DNA of 64,000 nucleotides from an uncultured Verrucomicrobiota bacterium (GCA_937996795.1 CALKUH010000067.1:62001-126000), one strand, 5' to 3'; shown: positions 46,174 through 54,783, counted from the stretch's first letter. Numbers and translations: made by a program. The notes: generated by a model from the sequence alone, not told the origin.

Positions 46174-47097
46174 TCACCCGAGGCCGGCGGCGAGGCGCGG
46201 GTTGTCCACGGTGAGGCGGCGGATGTCCGCCGGGCCGAGGCCAACGGCTTCGCGCAGGATCGTTGCGCTGCGCGACATCGTGACGGCGGAGCCGAGGAGC
46301 AGTCCGGTCTCCGGATTGCGTGCGGCCAGGTCGTCGCCGACCCGAACCGTCCAGCGGGAAATCGTGTAGGTGCCGGGCCCGAGGCCGGCGGCGGCCATCG
46401 CATCGGTCACGACCACCGCGCGATCCATGCCGGCCAGGCGCAGGTAGTTGCGGAGCGCAAACGGCGGGACGTGCACGCCGTCGGCGATGAAGCACAGCCA
46501 CAGGCGGTCGGCCAGGTGGAGCGCGCGTTGGATGATGTTGTCGTGGCGATTCAGCGTCAGCGGACATCCGTTCCCGACATGGGTGAACAGCGTCAGACCC
46601 TGGTCCAGCGCCGCGCGCAGGATGTCGAGGGATGCGTCCGTGTGGCCGGCGCTGACGCGGACGCCGCGGTCGGCAAGCCAGCGGGTCGTGCGCAGGCCGG
46701 GATCGTACTCGGGCGCGAGCGTGAGCAGGCGCACGAGCCCGCCGCCGGCCTCGACCAGCCGCGCCGCCGTGTCCGGATCGGCCGGGCGCATCGCCTCCGG
46801 CGGGTGGGCGCCCTGGTAGCCGCCGTCCGGTTTAAGAAAGGGGCCTTCGATGTGCAGCCCGGCGATCATGCGCATGCACAGCGGGTCCTGCGCGCGCGCA
46901 TGGACCAGCCGCTGGAGGCGGCGAATCATGACGGGCAGCTCTTCGGTGATGATCGTGGCGAGAATGCCATCCACCCCGTCCGCGGCCATCCGTGCGCAGG
47001 CGGTGTGCAAGCGCTCCGGCGTCAGGTCGTCGTGGTTGAAATCCACGCCGCCATACCCGTTGACCTGGAGATCAACAAATCCGGGCGGTGGTGTCAT
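46174..47097 (-). CDS. nagA: N-acetylglucosamine-6-phosphate deacetylase, short form
   Basis: 307 residues against about 380 for most NagA. It begins directly at FVDLQVNGYGG, so the N-terminal part of the usual beta-sandwich is absent; no in-frame start allows a longer protein. It removes acetate from GlcNAc-6-P. Metal and active-site blocks remain: GLHIEGPF, SAGHTDAS, THVGNGCP, ADGVHVPP and VTDAMAAAG. The THVGNGCP...RHDNIIQR variant in place of the usual THxxNAM suggests a divergent NagA subgroup. Its start overlaps the nagB end by 26 nt. It is the last gene of lacI-nagB-nagA. Confidence 0.85.
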   Translation of the reverse strand: MTPPPGFVDLQVNGYGGVDFNHDDLTPERLHTACARMAADGVDGILATIITEELPVMIRRLQRLVHARAQDPLCMRMIAGLHIEGPFLKPDGGYQGAHPPEAMRPADPDTAARLVEAGGGLVRLLTLAPEYDPGLRTTRWLADRGVRVSAGHTDASLDILRAALDQGLTLFTHVGNGCPLTLNRHDNIIQRALHLADRLWLCFIADGVHVPPFALRNYLRLAGMDRAVVVTDAMAAAGLGPGTYTISRWTVRVGDDLAARNPETGLLLGSAVTMSRSATILREAVGLGPADIRRLTVDNPRLAAGLG

Positions 47098-47833
47098 GGT
47101 TGAGCAGCGAGGCCGCTCCGCGATCCAGCAACAGTTCGACCCGTCCGTGTGTTTGCAGGATGGATGCGGGCACGGCCGGCGTCACCGGGCCCTGCACGGT
47201 GGCGGCCACCGCCTTCGCCTTGCGCTGGTCCGGAGCGCTGCACACGATGAGCCGGCTCTTCAGGATCTGGCGGCAGGACATCGAGATGGCCCGTGACGGC
47301 ACGGCCTCAAGCGTCGGAAACCAGCCTTCACCCAGCTGCTGGCGGCGACAGGCTTCATCCAGCGAAACCGTGAGGTAGGATGATGTCGTCTCGAAATCGG
47401 CGGGCGGATCGTTGAAGGCCAGATGGCCGTTTTCGCCGATGCCCACAAAGGCGACGTCAATCGCCTGGCGTTGGATCAGCGAGGAGAGCCGGGCGCACTC
47501 CTTCGCGGGATCGGTCTCGCCGTCAATGTAGTGGAATGCCGCGAGCGGCAGCGGGAGCTGGCGGACGAACCGCTCCCACAGGTAGCGCCGGAAGGAGGCG
47601 GGGTGCGCAAGGGGAAGTCCGACGTATTCGTCGAGATGAAACGCCGTCACCCGGTTCCACGCGATGTCGGGTTCCTCAACCAGCGCCTTCAATACCTCGA
47701 ACTGCGATGCGCCCGTGGCGACCACGATCGCGGCTTCGCCGCGCGCCCGCAGCGCGGAGCGGATCGCATCCGCGCCGATCGCCGCCGCGCGGCGTCCCAT
47801 CGCGGCCGCGTCGGATTCGACGAACACGTTCAT
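47072..47833 (-). CDS. nagB: Glucosamine-6-phosphate deaminase
   Basis: 253 residues from ATG 47833, which overlaps the lacI stop (ATGA). It converts glucosamine-6-P to fructose-6-P and ammonia. Family blocks: VVATGASQFEVL, FHLDEYVGLP (catalytic Asp), DVAFVGIGENGHLAFNDPP (catalytic His and Glu), SMSCRQILKS and VQGPVTPAVPAS. With NagA it completes GlcNAc-6-P use. The adjacent GH20-like and LacI genes fit an amino-sugar role. Confidence 0.93.
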   Translation of the reverse strand: MNVFVESDAAAMGRRAAAIGADAIRSALRARGEAAIVVATGASQFEVLKALVEEPDIAWNRVTAFHLDEYVGLPLAHPASFRRYLWERFVRQLPLPLAAFHYIDGETDPAKECARLSSLIQRQAIDVAFVGIGENGHLAFNDPPADFETTSSYLTVSLDEACRRQQLGEGWFPTLEAVPSRAISMSCRQILKSRLIVCSAPDQRKAKAVAATVQGPVTPAVPASILQTHGRVELLLDRGAASLLNHDTTARIC

Positions 47834-48840
47834 TTCTCGCTCCTGGGCGCCCCGCAGGATTCCCGGACGACCAGTTCCGGCGGGATACGCACCTCGGACG
47901 GCAACTTGGCCGCGGCCTCCCGGATGCGCGCGAACGCTTCGCGCGCCAGTTCGTCGATCGGCTGGCGCAGCGTGGTGAGCGCGGGTATGCAGCGCGCCGA
48001 CGAGGGGAGGTCGTCGATGCCCATCACCGAAATTTCGTCCGGAACGCGCCATCCGCATTCATAGAATCCGCGCAGCGCGGTCTGCGCGGTCGCATCGTCC
48101 GTCGCGATCAGCACCGTTGGCGAATTCCGCCGCCCGCGCGCGCAGAGAGCGCGCGCGCCTTCGTAGCCGGCATCCGATCCGGACGCCTCATTAAAGGCGA
48201 ACGCGAGCTTCGGCCATTTCCGCCTGCGCAATTCCGTCTCGAGCACACTGCGGCGATAGCGCGCCGTTTCCGTTCCGTCGCCCAGGAAGCCGACGGCGCG
48301 GTGGCCTGCCTTTGCGGCGTGATCCAGCAGCATGCGGATGCCGGCCTCCATGTCCATCGCGACGTGTTGGACGCCGGCGCGCGCGCGACCGGTGCCGATC
48401 TGCACGACCGGAAGCTGGTTCCGCAGGAACGCAGGGATCGCCCCGGGCTCAAACTGACCGCCCACGACAATCAATCCGTCCACGCCGTACTTGAACAGCA
48501 TGCGGCAGTCGGCGCCGGACGATTCGGACCCCACGCCGGACAGGATGAGCGAATACCCATCCGCGCCGGCGGTCTGCTGCAGCGCCCCGATCAGCCGCCC
48601 GAGGAAGGGGTCGGTGAAATCGCGCACGACCACCACGATCGTCCGGCTGCTCTCGCCGCGCAACGTCAACGCCGCCGCGCTCGGATGATAGCCGAGTTGC
48701 TCGGCGGTCTGGCGGATGCGCTCGATTGTTTCCGGCGAGGCGTGGATGTGCGTCGCGGAGCCGCGCAGCGCGCGCGACACCAGCGATTGGGAGATGCCCA
48801 GTTTCCGCGCAATCAGTTGCTGCGTCACGATCTGCTTCAT
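47830..48840 (-). CDS. LacI-family regulator, candidate master of the CTCATACG regulon
   Basis: 336 residues. HTH at about 6-27 (TQQLIARKLGISQSLVSRAL) and the LGYHPSAAALTLRG hinge. The effector-binding domain has VVVVRDFTDPFLGRLIGAL, GHRAVGFLGDG, PTVLIATDDATAQTAL, VPDEISVMGIDDLP and TTLRQPIDEL. It is the first gene of lacI-nagB-nagA, so probably autoregulated: a palindrome (48853-48866) lies 13 nt upstream of its ATG. Four more sites with the same consensus precede neighbouring genes. The effector may be an amino-sugar phosphate; this is inferred from operon context. Confidence 0.92.
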   Translation of the reverse strand: MKQIVTQQLIARKLGISQSLVSRALRGSATHIHASPETIERIRQTAEQLGYHPSAAALTLRGESSRTIVVVVRDFTDPFLGRLIGALQQTAGADGYSLILSGVGSESSGADCRMLFKYGVDGLIVVGGQFEPGAIPAFLRNQLPVVQIGTGRARAGVQHVAMDMEAGIRMLLDHAAKAGHRAVGFLGDGTETARYRRSVLETELRRRKWPKLAFAFNEASGSDAGYEGARALCARGRRNSPTVLIATDDATAQTALRGFYECGWRVPDEISVMGIDDLPSSARCIPALTTLRQPIDELAREAFARIREAAAKLPSEVRIPPELVVRESCGAPRSEK

Positions 48841-48852
48841 AGTGGTCTATTG

Positions 48853-48866
48853 CTCACAGGTATGAG
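48853..48866. promoter_or_regulatory. Regulon palindrome upstream of the lacI-nagB-nagA operon
   Basis: CTCACAGGTATGAG matches CTCATACGTATGAG at 12 of 14 positions. It lies 13 nt upstream of the regulator's own ATG, consistent with autoregulation. Confidence 0.6.
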
Positions 48867-48932
48867 ATGAGCCTATTCGCATCGTGCGGGTCGCACAAGC
48901 CCGAAACGGGGCGCGCTGGAAAATGGTCGTAG

Positions 48933-49910
48933 TCATGAGCGGGCGGCGAGATGCCGGTCCAGCCAGTCGAGTGCGTGCGCGCGCATGGCCGGTGTTTCCT
49001 GGTGGCCGACGGGATGCCGCTCGAGGCGCCACGCGCGCGGCGCGCCCGCCGCGCGATACGCCGCGCGCAGGTGGCGGTTGATGGCGTCCAGCCCGGCGCG
49101 TGGCGTGAGTGCGTCTCGTTCGCCCGCGAGCGACAGGTGCGCCCGCGGCGGGATCAGCGCGTTAATGTGCGCCATCGTGAAGTGCCGCAGGATCCCGGGC
49201 ACGAAGTAGTAAAAGCCGTGGCCGGCGACGCCGCCGCTGTCGAGCAGCGCCTGGTATTCGCCCAGGCAGCAGATGTCCACCACCGCGCGTACCCGCGTGT
49301 CCAGCGCGGCCACCCACTGCGCCATCGTGCTGCCCATGGACATGCCGATCGTGCCGATTCGCTTCGCGTCCACCTCGGGCCGCGACGCCAGGTAATCCAG
49401 CGCGCGCAGGCTGTCGTACACCATCATGCCCCACAGCACGCGGCCCTCCAGCAACCGCCGCTTGACCACCGTGTGCTCGATTTCCCCGTGCCGCTCGCCG
49501 AAGACCCAGTGGTCGATGCACAACACCGCATAGCCGCGCCGCACCAGCTCCGGCCCGTACGGCGGCCGCATCATGTAGGGCGCGCCGCGGAACAGCTCCT
49601 CCTTGCCCACCCGATAGCGCCCCCCGTGCGAATGGTTGAACAGGATCGCGGGAAGTGGACCGCGCGCTTCGCGCGGCATTACGAAATAGGCGGGCACGTC
49701 CTCTTCGCCGTTCAGGTCCAGCCGCAGCTTCTCGATCCGGAGATCGCCCCGCTCCAGCACCTCCCGCGCCCGCACGCGGATCGGCCGCTTCCGGTCGGGC
49801 AGCGGCCCCAGCAACCGGTACAACCGGCGCCGCTCCGCCGCAGCCTGTGTGTTGCGTTTTATCATTCCGGTCGAGCGCGCCTGCGTGCTTCGGGGATAGC
49901 GCACGCTCAT
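48933..49910 (-). CDS. Dienelactone-hydrolase/acyl-esterase-like alpha/beta-hydrolase
   Basis: 325 residues from ATG 49910, or 310 from ATG 49865 (MIKRN). The first ATG lies inside the operator palindrome, as for two other regulon genes. The catalytic triad is readable: Ser191 in GMSMGS, Asp266 in GERDALTP and His303 in GHQETP. Also present are an oxyanion block ILFNHSHGGRY and a lid-type insertion YFVPGILRHF. No signal peptide, so cytoplasmic. The family contains dienelactone hydrolases, carbohydrate acetyl esterases and uncharacterised hydrolases of verrucomicrobia. Regulon membership suggests de-esterification of a sugar. It lies downstream of the UroD-like gene, on the same strand, but has its own operator. 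Confidence 0.75.
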   Translation of the reverse strand: MSVRYPRSTQARSTGMIKRNTQAAAERRRLYRLLGPLPDRKRPIRVRAREVLERGDLRIEKLRLDLNGEEDVPAYFVMPREARGPLPAILFNHSHGGRYRVGKEELFRGAPYMMRPPYGPELVRRGYAVLCIDHWVFGERHGEIEHTVVKRRLLEGRVLWGMMVYDSLRALDYLASRPEVDAKRIGTIGMSMGSTMAQWVAALDTRVRAVVDICCLGEYQALLDSGGVAGHGFYYFVPGILRHFTMAHINALIPPRAHLSLAGERDALTPRAGLDAINRHLRAAYRAAGAPRAWRLERHPVGHQETPAMRAHALDWLDRHLAARS

Positions 49911-49919
49911 ACCTATGAG
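49906..49919. promoter_or_regulatory. Regulon palindrome at the hydrolase start
   Basis: CTCATACCTATGAG matches the consensus at 13 of 14 positions and contains the ATG at 49910 on the minus strand. Confidence 0.65.
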
Positions 49920-49975
49920 AATTACATACAAGCCGGGGCGCCCACAAGCCCAAAGAATCGCGCCGGCGGGGGTCC

Positions 49976-50980
49976 TCAGCTGGCGCGCGCCGCGCGCGAA
50001 AACGCGCGGAAATTCTCCGGTGAAGTTCCCGGCGGAACCTCGCATCCGGCGGAGACGATGCAGCGTCCGCCCGCCTGCGCGAGCGACTCCGCAACGCTCG
50101 CGGCGATGGCCGACGGCGTGCCGTTCTGGATCACGGCGACCGGATCGGATTTGCCGCTGAAGACCTGGTGCGGGCCGAGCAGGGGGGCAAACGGGGCCAT
50201 CGAGGGCACCAGGTGGTCGACGTCGATGATGTCCGCGCCGGTGCGGATCATGTCGGGCAGGATGGCCGAGGTGTTGCCGCAGACGTGCAGCTTGGCGCAG
50301 GCCCCGAGCGCGTGCAGGTGGTCGACCATCCGCTTTTCGCGCGGAAAGGCGAACTCGCGGTACAGGTCGGGGCCGATCTGCGAGCAGAACGCGTCCCCGA
50401 TGCCGATGCAGTGCGCGCCCGCCTTTACCTGCAACGTCATGAACTCGATCGCGCAGTCCGTGATGACATCGAGCGCGTGGTGGACAGCGTCCGGGTCGTC
50501 GTAGAAGTCCATCGAGGCGTTCGTCAGTCCGCGCAGATCGCCGTACTCCGCGATCGGGCCCTCGACCCAGCCGACGATGAAGAACTGGTCGCCGCGCAGA
50601 CGGCGGAATTCCTCTATTTCGCGGATCCGGCCGCGGCAGCGCGCGTGCTGACGGGGATCGAATGGCTTCAGGTTCGCGACGGCCTCGAGGTCCGCGAGGT
50701 GCCCGCCGCGCTCCAGCGGCAGGTCATTTTCGACGTATTCAATCTGCAACCCGAAGGCCTCGGCCTCGCAGTAGGGGTCCGACATCACCGTCACCCAGTC
50801 GGCGTCGAAATCCTCGGCGCACCGGATCATCGCCCGGCATTTCGCGGCGTAATCGAGGCAGAAGTCGCGGTACTTCACGCCGGCATGGCGCGCGGCCCAC
50901 CGCATGATGATGGGGTGGAACGGGGGCCGGTCAACGGGTTCGCCGCGCAGGAAACGGACGGTTCGCTCATGGGATGTCAT
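49976..50980 (-). CDS. UroD-family corrinoid-type methyltransferase-like protein
   Basis: 334 residues. It belongs to the uroporphyrinogen decarboxylase/MtaA-CmuA superfamily: opening SHERTVRFLRGEPVDRPP, ADWVTVMSDPYCEAEAFG, GWVEGPIAEYGDL and LHVCGNTSAIL. His232-x-Cys234 with Cys313 in SAGCEVPPGT forms the HxC...C zinc site of methylcobamide:CoM-type methyltransferases rather than true UroD. It may therefore transfer methyl groups from a methylated metabolite. Such genes are abundant in Lentisphaerota/Kiritimatiellota, with mostly unknown substrates. Preceded on the same strand by an AraC regulator (13-nt gap), so probably regulated and co-transcribed with it. Confidence 0.8.
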   Translation of the reverse strand: MTSHERTVRFLRGEPVDRPPFHPIIMRWAARHAGVKYRDFCLDYAAKCRAMIRCAEDFDADWVTVMSDPYCEAEAFGLQIEYVENDLPLERGGHLADLEAVANLKPFDPRQHARCRGRIREIEEFRRLRGDQFFIVGWVEGPIAEYGDLRGLTNASMDFYDDPDAVHHALDVITDCAIEFMTLQVKAGAHCIGIGDAFCSQIGPDLYREFAFPREKRMVDHLHALGACAKLHVCGNTSAILPDMIRTGADIIDVDHLVPSMAPFAPLLGPHQVFSGKSDPVAVIQNGTPSAIAASVAESLAQAGGRCIVSAGCEVPPGTSPENFRAFSRAARAS

Positions 50981-50993
50981 GGGGCCTCCGTGG

Positions 50994-51878
50994 TCATGCC
51001 GCCTCCCCGAGGATGCGCCGGCGGTATTCGCGCGGCGTCATTCCCGTGGAATCGCGGAAGCGGCGGTTGAAGTACGAGAGATTCTGGTAGCCGCTCTGGT
51101 AGCAGACGTCCGCGATGCGCGCGTCGCCATGCGCGAGCAGTCCGCACGCGTGGCTGATGCGCAGTTCGTTGACCAGTTCGGTCAGGCTGCGCCCCGTTTC
51201 CCGCTTGAGGCGGCGATGCAGCGTGCTCGGCGCCATATGAAACTGCCTCGCGACGGCGTCGAGCCCCAGCGATTCCATGGCGTGCTCGTGGATATGGCGG
51301 AAGATGCGTTCAATCTGCGCGCCTCTCCGCCGGGGCGCAGATGCACCGGCCGCCACTGTCGAAAGCGAAACGGCGTTCTTCGCCCCGGCCAATACGTCGA
51401 ACAGCTCCAGCAGCCGGGCAAACCGGCGCGGGCCATTTTCGCGATGGCTTTCCCGGATCAATCGCTCGGCCTCCTCCCGCGCGCGTCCCCGGAACAGGAG
51501 TCCGCGCCGGGACCGCTCCAGCAACGCCGCCATACGCGCCATTTCCGGCTGGCGCAAAAATGACTCGCCGAACAACGCGGGCGAAAACTGGAGGACATAG
51601 GCCTGGTTCCGTGCGCGTCCCTTTGGGGAAGCGGACGTCCGCGCGCTCGACCAGGTATGCGGGAGGTTCGGTCCCAGCAGCACCAGGTCACCCTCGCGGT
51701 ACGCCTCCACCCGGTCGCCCACGACGCGCGTGCCGCGTCCCCGCACGATCAGCGTCAGCTCGTATTCCGGATGGAAATGCCATGTGAACGGGAAACGCGC
51801 CTCCGACCGCACCCAGAATAGGTACAGACGGTCCGGCGTCAGCGGAACTTTCTCAAGGATGGGCTGCATGACGATCAA
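50994..51878 (-). CDS. AraC-family regulator
   Basis: 294 residues. N-terminal cupin-like domain (WHFHPEYELTLIVRGRGTRV, LGPNLPHTW) that binds the inducer. C-terminal DNA-binding half (about 195-290) with LDAVARQFHMAPSTLHRRLK and IADVCYQSGYQNLSYFNRRF followed by MTPREYRR. It lies 13 nt upstream of the UroD-like gene and is divergent from the ferredoxin-P450 operon, so it could control either or both. ATG 51869 is an alternative start. Confidence 0.87.
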   Translation of the reverse strand: MIVMQPILEKVPLTPDRLYLFWVRSEARFPFTWHFHPEYELTLIVRGRGTRVVGDRVEAYREGDLVLLGPNLPHTWSSARTSASPKGRARNQAYVLQFSPALFGESFLRQPEMARMAALLERSRRGLLFRGRAREEAERLIRESHRENGPRRFARLLELFDVLAGAKNAVSLSTVAAGASAPRRRGAQIERIFRHIHEHAMESLGLDAVARQFHMAPSTLHRRLKRETGRSLTELVNELRISHACGLLAHGDARIADVCYQSGYQNLSYFNRRFRDSTGMTPREYRRRILGEAA

Positions 51879-52013
51879 ACTACGCGTTATTATTGCACGA
51901 TCTACTCATGATAGGTCAATACAATGCAATTATAGTATTAGTATTTGACGCCGCCGTGGAGGCGCTTTTTTTCGCGTGATGGTAGTGTCCGGGTCAGGGA
52001 TCAGGAGGAGTGC
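51879..52013. promoter_or_regulatory. Divergent promoter region of AraC and the ferredoxin-P450 operon
   Basis: The strongly AT-rich stretch 51880-51950 contrasts with the G+C-rich flanks and probably carries both promoters. TTGACG (51945-51950) is a possible -35 for the P450 operon. CGCC...GGCG followed by seven T (51949-51972) could form a small hairpin in its leader. AGGAGG ends about 6 nt before the ferredoxin ATG. Confidence 0.4.
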
Positions 52014-52325
52014 ATGGCCACGATTACATTCATCACCCCGTCCGGGGAATCGCGGACGGTCGAACACGCCGACGGCTCGCTGATGGAAGCCGCAGTGCAG
52101 AACGGCGTGGAGGGCATCGATGCCGATTGCGGCGGCGTATGCTCCTGCGCCACCTGCCACGTCCACGTCGACCCGGAGTGGACGGACCGCGTCGGGCCGC
52201 CGGGTCCCGCGGAACAGGCCCTGCTCGAATTGCAGGATGGCGCGAATGAGCGAAGCCGGCTCGCGTGCCAGGTGAAGATTAACGAAGCCCTGGGCGGCCT
52301 CATCGTACGCGTCGCTCCTCGCTGA
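52014..52325 (+). CDS. [2Fe-2S] ferredoxin, putidaredoxin/adrenodoxin type
   Basis: 103 residues from ATG 52014, just after AGGAGG; the frame is open further upstream but family alignment and RBS fix this start. Cluster ligands are Cys39, Cys45, Cys48 and Cys85 (CX5CX2C...C) in DADCGGVCSCATCHVHVD and RLACQ. It carries electrons from the reductase encoded next to the P450 after that. Its stop overlaps the reductase ATG (TGATG). Confidence 0.94.
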   Translation: MATITFITPSGESRTVEHADGSLMEAAVQNGVEGIDADCGGVCSCATCHVHVDPEWTDRVGPPGPAEQALLELQDGANERSRLACQVKINEALGGLIVRVAPR

Positions 52326-53575
52326 TGTGCGCTGCCTCGCCAGCGTGTGTGATTGTCGGGGGCGGGCATGCGGCTGCCCAGTGCGCGCTTTCTCTTCGCC
52401 AGCACCAATGGAGCGGTTCCATCACCGTGGTGGGGGATGAACCTCTCCCTCCCTACCATCGGCCGCAACTGTCCAAGGGTTATCTCAAGGGCGAAACGGG
52501 GCCGGACCAGATCCTGATCCGCCCCGCCGCCCTGTATGCGCAAAAGGAAATCGCCTTTCGACTCGGCACGCGCGTTGTCGAAATCGACTGGGCGAATCAC
52601 GCGGTGATTCTCGCGGACGGCGCGACGCTCGCCTACGACAAGCTGGTGCTCGCGACCGGATCACTCAACCGGAAGCCGCCCATCGACGGCATCGATCTGC
52701 CGGGCGTTCACGTTCTCCGCACAGCGGCTGAATCCGATGCACTGCGTGGCGCCGTGGCCGGCGCGTCCCGCATTCTCATTCTCGGCGGCGGATATATCGG
52801 CCTCGAGGTGGCGGCCTCGCTGCGCGCCCAGGGCCGCGCCGTGACGGTGCTGGAGCGGGAGCCGCGCATTCTCTCCCGCGTGACGTCGCCCGAAATGGCG
52901 AACTTCCTGCACGGCATTCATCGCGAGGAGGGCGTCGAGATTCACACCGGCGTGACGGTAAGCGCGATTCGCAACGGCACGGGTCGGTTGCGCGTTGAGA
53001 CGAAGGAGCACGCCGTGTACGAAGCGGATCTCGTCGTCGCGGGCACGGGCGCGGCGCCGAATACGCAGCTCGCCGAAGCGGCGGGCCTCGCGATTGAAAA
53101 CGGCATCCGCGTGGACGAGACGTGCCGCACCTCCGACCCGGACATTTTCGCCATCGGCGACTGCACCTGCCAGCATCACCCGCTGTACGACCGCGCCATC
53201 CGGCTCGAATGCGTGCAGAACGCGGTGGATCAGGCCCGGACGGCTGCGGCGGCGATGACGGGCCAGCCGATTCCGCCGCGCCCGCTGCCGTGGTTCTGGT
53301 CGGATCAGTACGACATCAAGTTGCAGATGGCCGGACTCTCCACCGGCTATGATGACACGGTGCTGCGCCGTCATCCCGACACGCCGCGCTGTTTGTCCGC
53401 GTGGTATTTCAAGGGCGACCGTCTCATCGCCGCCGACGCGGTGAACGACGCCATCGCCTACGCCGTCGCGTCGAAACTGATTTCCGCCGGCAGCGCGGCC
53501 GACCGCACGCTCATCGCTGATCCACACGCCGACATCAAAAAACTCATCAACACCAGCCGGGGAGCTTCCTCATGA
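52325..53575 (+). CDS. Ferredoxin reductase, putidaredoxin-reductase type (FAD)
   Basis: 416 residues. The FAD-binding motif is CVIVGGGHAAAQ at the N-terminus with YHRPQLSKGYL. The NAD-binding Rossmann motif is ILILGGGYIGLEVAASL with the acidic VLERE. The second FAD block is DIFAIGDCT, and the C-terminal reductase domain has WFWSDQYDIKLQMAG. It passes electrons from NADH to the upstream ferredoxin. The stop overlaps the P450 start by 4 nt (ATGA), so the three components are translationally coupled. Confidence 0.93.
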   Translation: MCAASPACVIVGGGHAAAQCALSLRQHQWSGSITVVGDEPLPPYHRPQLSKGYLKGETGPDQILIRPAALYAQKEIAFRLGTRVVEIDWANHAVILADGATLAYDKLVLATGSLNRKPPIDGIDLPGVHVLRTAAESDALRGAVAGASRILILGGGYIGLEVAASLRAQGRAVTVLEREPRILSRVTSPEMANFLHGIHREEGVEIHTGVTVSAIRNGTGRLRVETKEHAVYEADLVVAGTGAAPNTQLAEAAGLAIENGIRVDETCRTSDPDIFAIGDCTCQHHPLYDRAIRLECVQNAVDQARTAAAAMTGQPIPPRPLPWFWSDQYDIKLQMAGLSTGYDDTVLRRHPDTPRCLSAWYFKGDRLIAADAVNDAIAYAVASKLISAGSAADRTLIADPHADIKKLINTSRGASS

Positions 53576-54714
53576 CCGACCTGCCCGATCCCTTCCGTGC
53601 GCATCGCCAGAAGAGCGGCGTGCTCGTCTGTCCGTTCCAGGGCGAACCCATACCGATGATCCTCGGCTACAAGGAACTGCGCCGGGCGGCCAAGGACTGG
53701 GAAACGTTCAGCAACGACGCACCGTTCCGTGTGCCGATCCCGTCGGAGGAGACGGTGCGCTCCGTCCGGCAGCTTCCCATCGAAACCGATCCCCCGGATC
53801 ACACCGAGTACCGGGCCATCACCGAGCCGTTCTTCAAACGACCCTTGCTGCCCGACGTGATTGCGCGCATCCAGGAGTTGGTCGGCCGGATGGTCGAGCG
53901 CGCGCTGGAGCGGGATCAGATCGAAGTGCTCAGTGAGTTCTCGCTGCCGCTGCAGGCGAAGGCGCTGACGATCCTGCTGGATGTGCCCGAATCCGAGGCT
54001 GACATCTGGGTCGAGTGGGGCGTGCGGGTATTCAGCGTGGGCGATGCGAAAGCGGATGGGACGTACCTCGAGCGCTACCTGGCGCAGCGGCTCGACGCGG
54101 CCGCCGCGTCGCCCGGCGCGGACTTCTTCAGCGTGTTGACGCAGGCCGAGTTTCGCGGCCGCAAGCTCACGCGTGAGGAACAGATGGGATTCGCCAACCT
54201 CGCGTTCGCCGGTGGACGGCATACCGTGATCCACACCGTGAGCACGATCATCGACTACATCGCCGGCCATCCGGAGGCGCTTGGATTTCTGCGCGCGGAT
54301 GCCAAACGCATCGTGCCCGCCGTCGAGGAGTTTGTCCGCATCGCGAGTCCGCTCACCCACATTGGCCGCGTGTGCAGCAAAGGGGGCGAGGTGCTTGGCC
54401 AGCAGGTCCCGCCGGGCGGGCGGGTTGCGCTCTGCTGGGCGTCGGCCAACCATGACGAAACGATTTTCGAGGACCCGGACTCGGTGAAACTGGACCGCAT
54501 GCCGAATCCCCACATCGGCTTCGGCAGCGGCATCCACAGTTGCATGGGCGCCGCGCATGCGCGCCTGCTGCTGCGCACCCTCTTGGCGACGCTGTGCGAG
54601 AAGGTCGGCCGCATCGAACCGCTCGACGTTCAGCGGCACATCGAGAAGGAAGCGACCTACACACGCATCACCGGCTACGACCGGCTCGTGGCGCATTTCG
54701 CCCGACGCGCGTAG
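53572..54714 (+). CDS. Cytochrome P450 (bacterial class I, CYP101-like)
   Basis: 380 residues, slightly short for the family but complete. The heme-thiolate ligand is Cys324 in FGSGIHSCMGAAHAR. The K-helix ExxR is Glu253-Arg256 (EFVR) followed by the PLTHIGRVCSK meander. The I-helix reads AGGRHT (213-218), so the acid of the usual acid-Thr pair involved in oxygen activation is replaced by His217, keeping Thr218. It shares ITEPFF, FSLPLQA and HIGFGSGIH with CYP101/CYP111-like sequences. The substrate is unknown. With the ferredoxin and reductase it forms a self-contained monooxygenase. In marine polysaccharide degraders such triads can demethylate methoxylated sugars; that role is an inference here. 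Confidence 0.93.
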   Translation: MTDLPDPFRAHRQKSGVLVCPFQGEPIPMILGYKELRRAAKDWETFSNDAPFRVPIPSEETVRSVRQLPIETDPPDHTEYRAITEPFFKRPLLPDVIARIQELVGRMVERALERDQIEVLSEFSLPLQAKALTILLDVPESEADIWVEWGVRVFSVGDAKADGTYLERYLAQRLDAAAASPGADFFSVLTQAEFRGRKLTREEQMGFANLAFAGGRHTVIHTVSTIIDYIAGHPEALGFLRADAKRIVPAVEEFVRIASPLTHIGRVCSKGGEVLGQQVPPGGRVALCWASANHDETIFEDPDSVKLDRMPNPHIGFGSGIHSCMGAAHARLLLRTLLATLCEKVGRIEPLDVQRHIEKEATYTRITGYDRLVAHFARRA

Positions 54715-54736
54715 AATCGGATTCCGCGCCCATCCG

Positions 54737-54775
54737 CCTCCGCCAAGGCTACGGCGGATAGGTCATGAGCGGAGG
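54737..54775 (+). repeat. Hairpin element after the P450 gene
   Basis: TCCGCC-AAGGCTAC-GGCGGA (54739-54758) is a perfect 6-bp hairpin. CCTCCGC (54737-54743) can alternatively pair with GCGGAGG (54769-54775). The TCCGCC...GCTACGGCGGA form is a common dispersed intergenic element. It may also act as a terminator, although no T run follows. Confidence 0.45.
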
Positions 54776-54783
54776 GGGAGACA

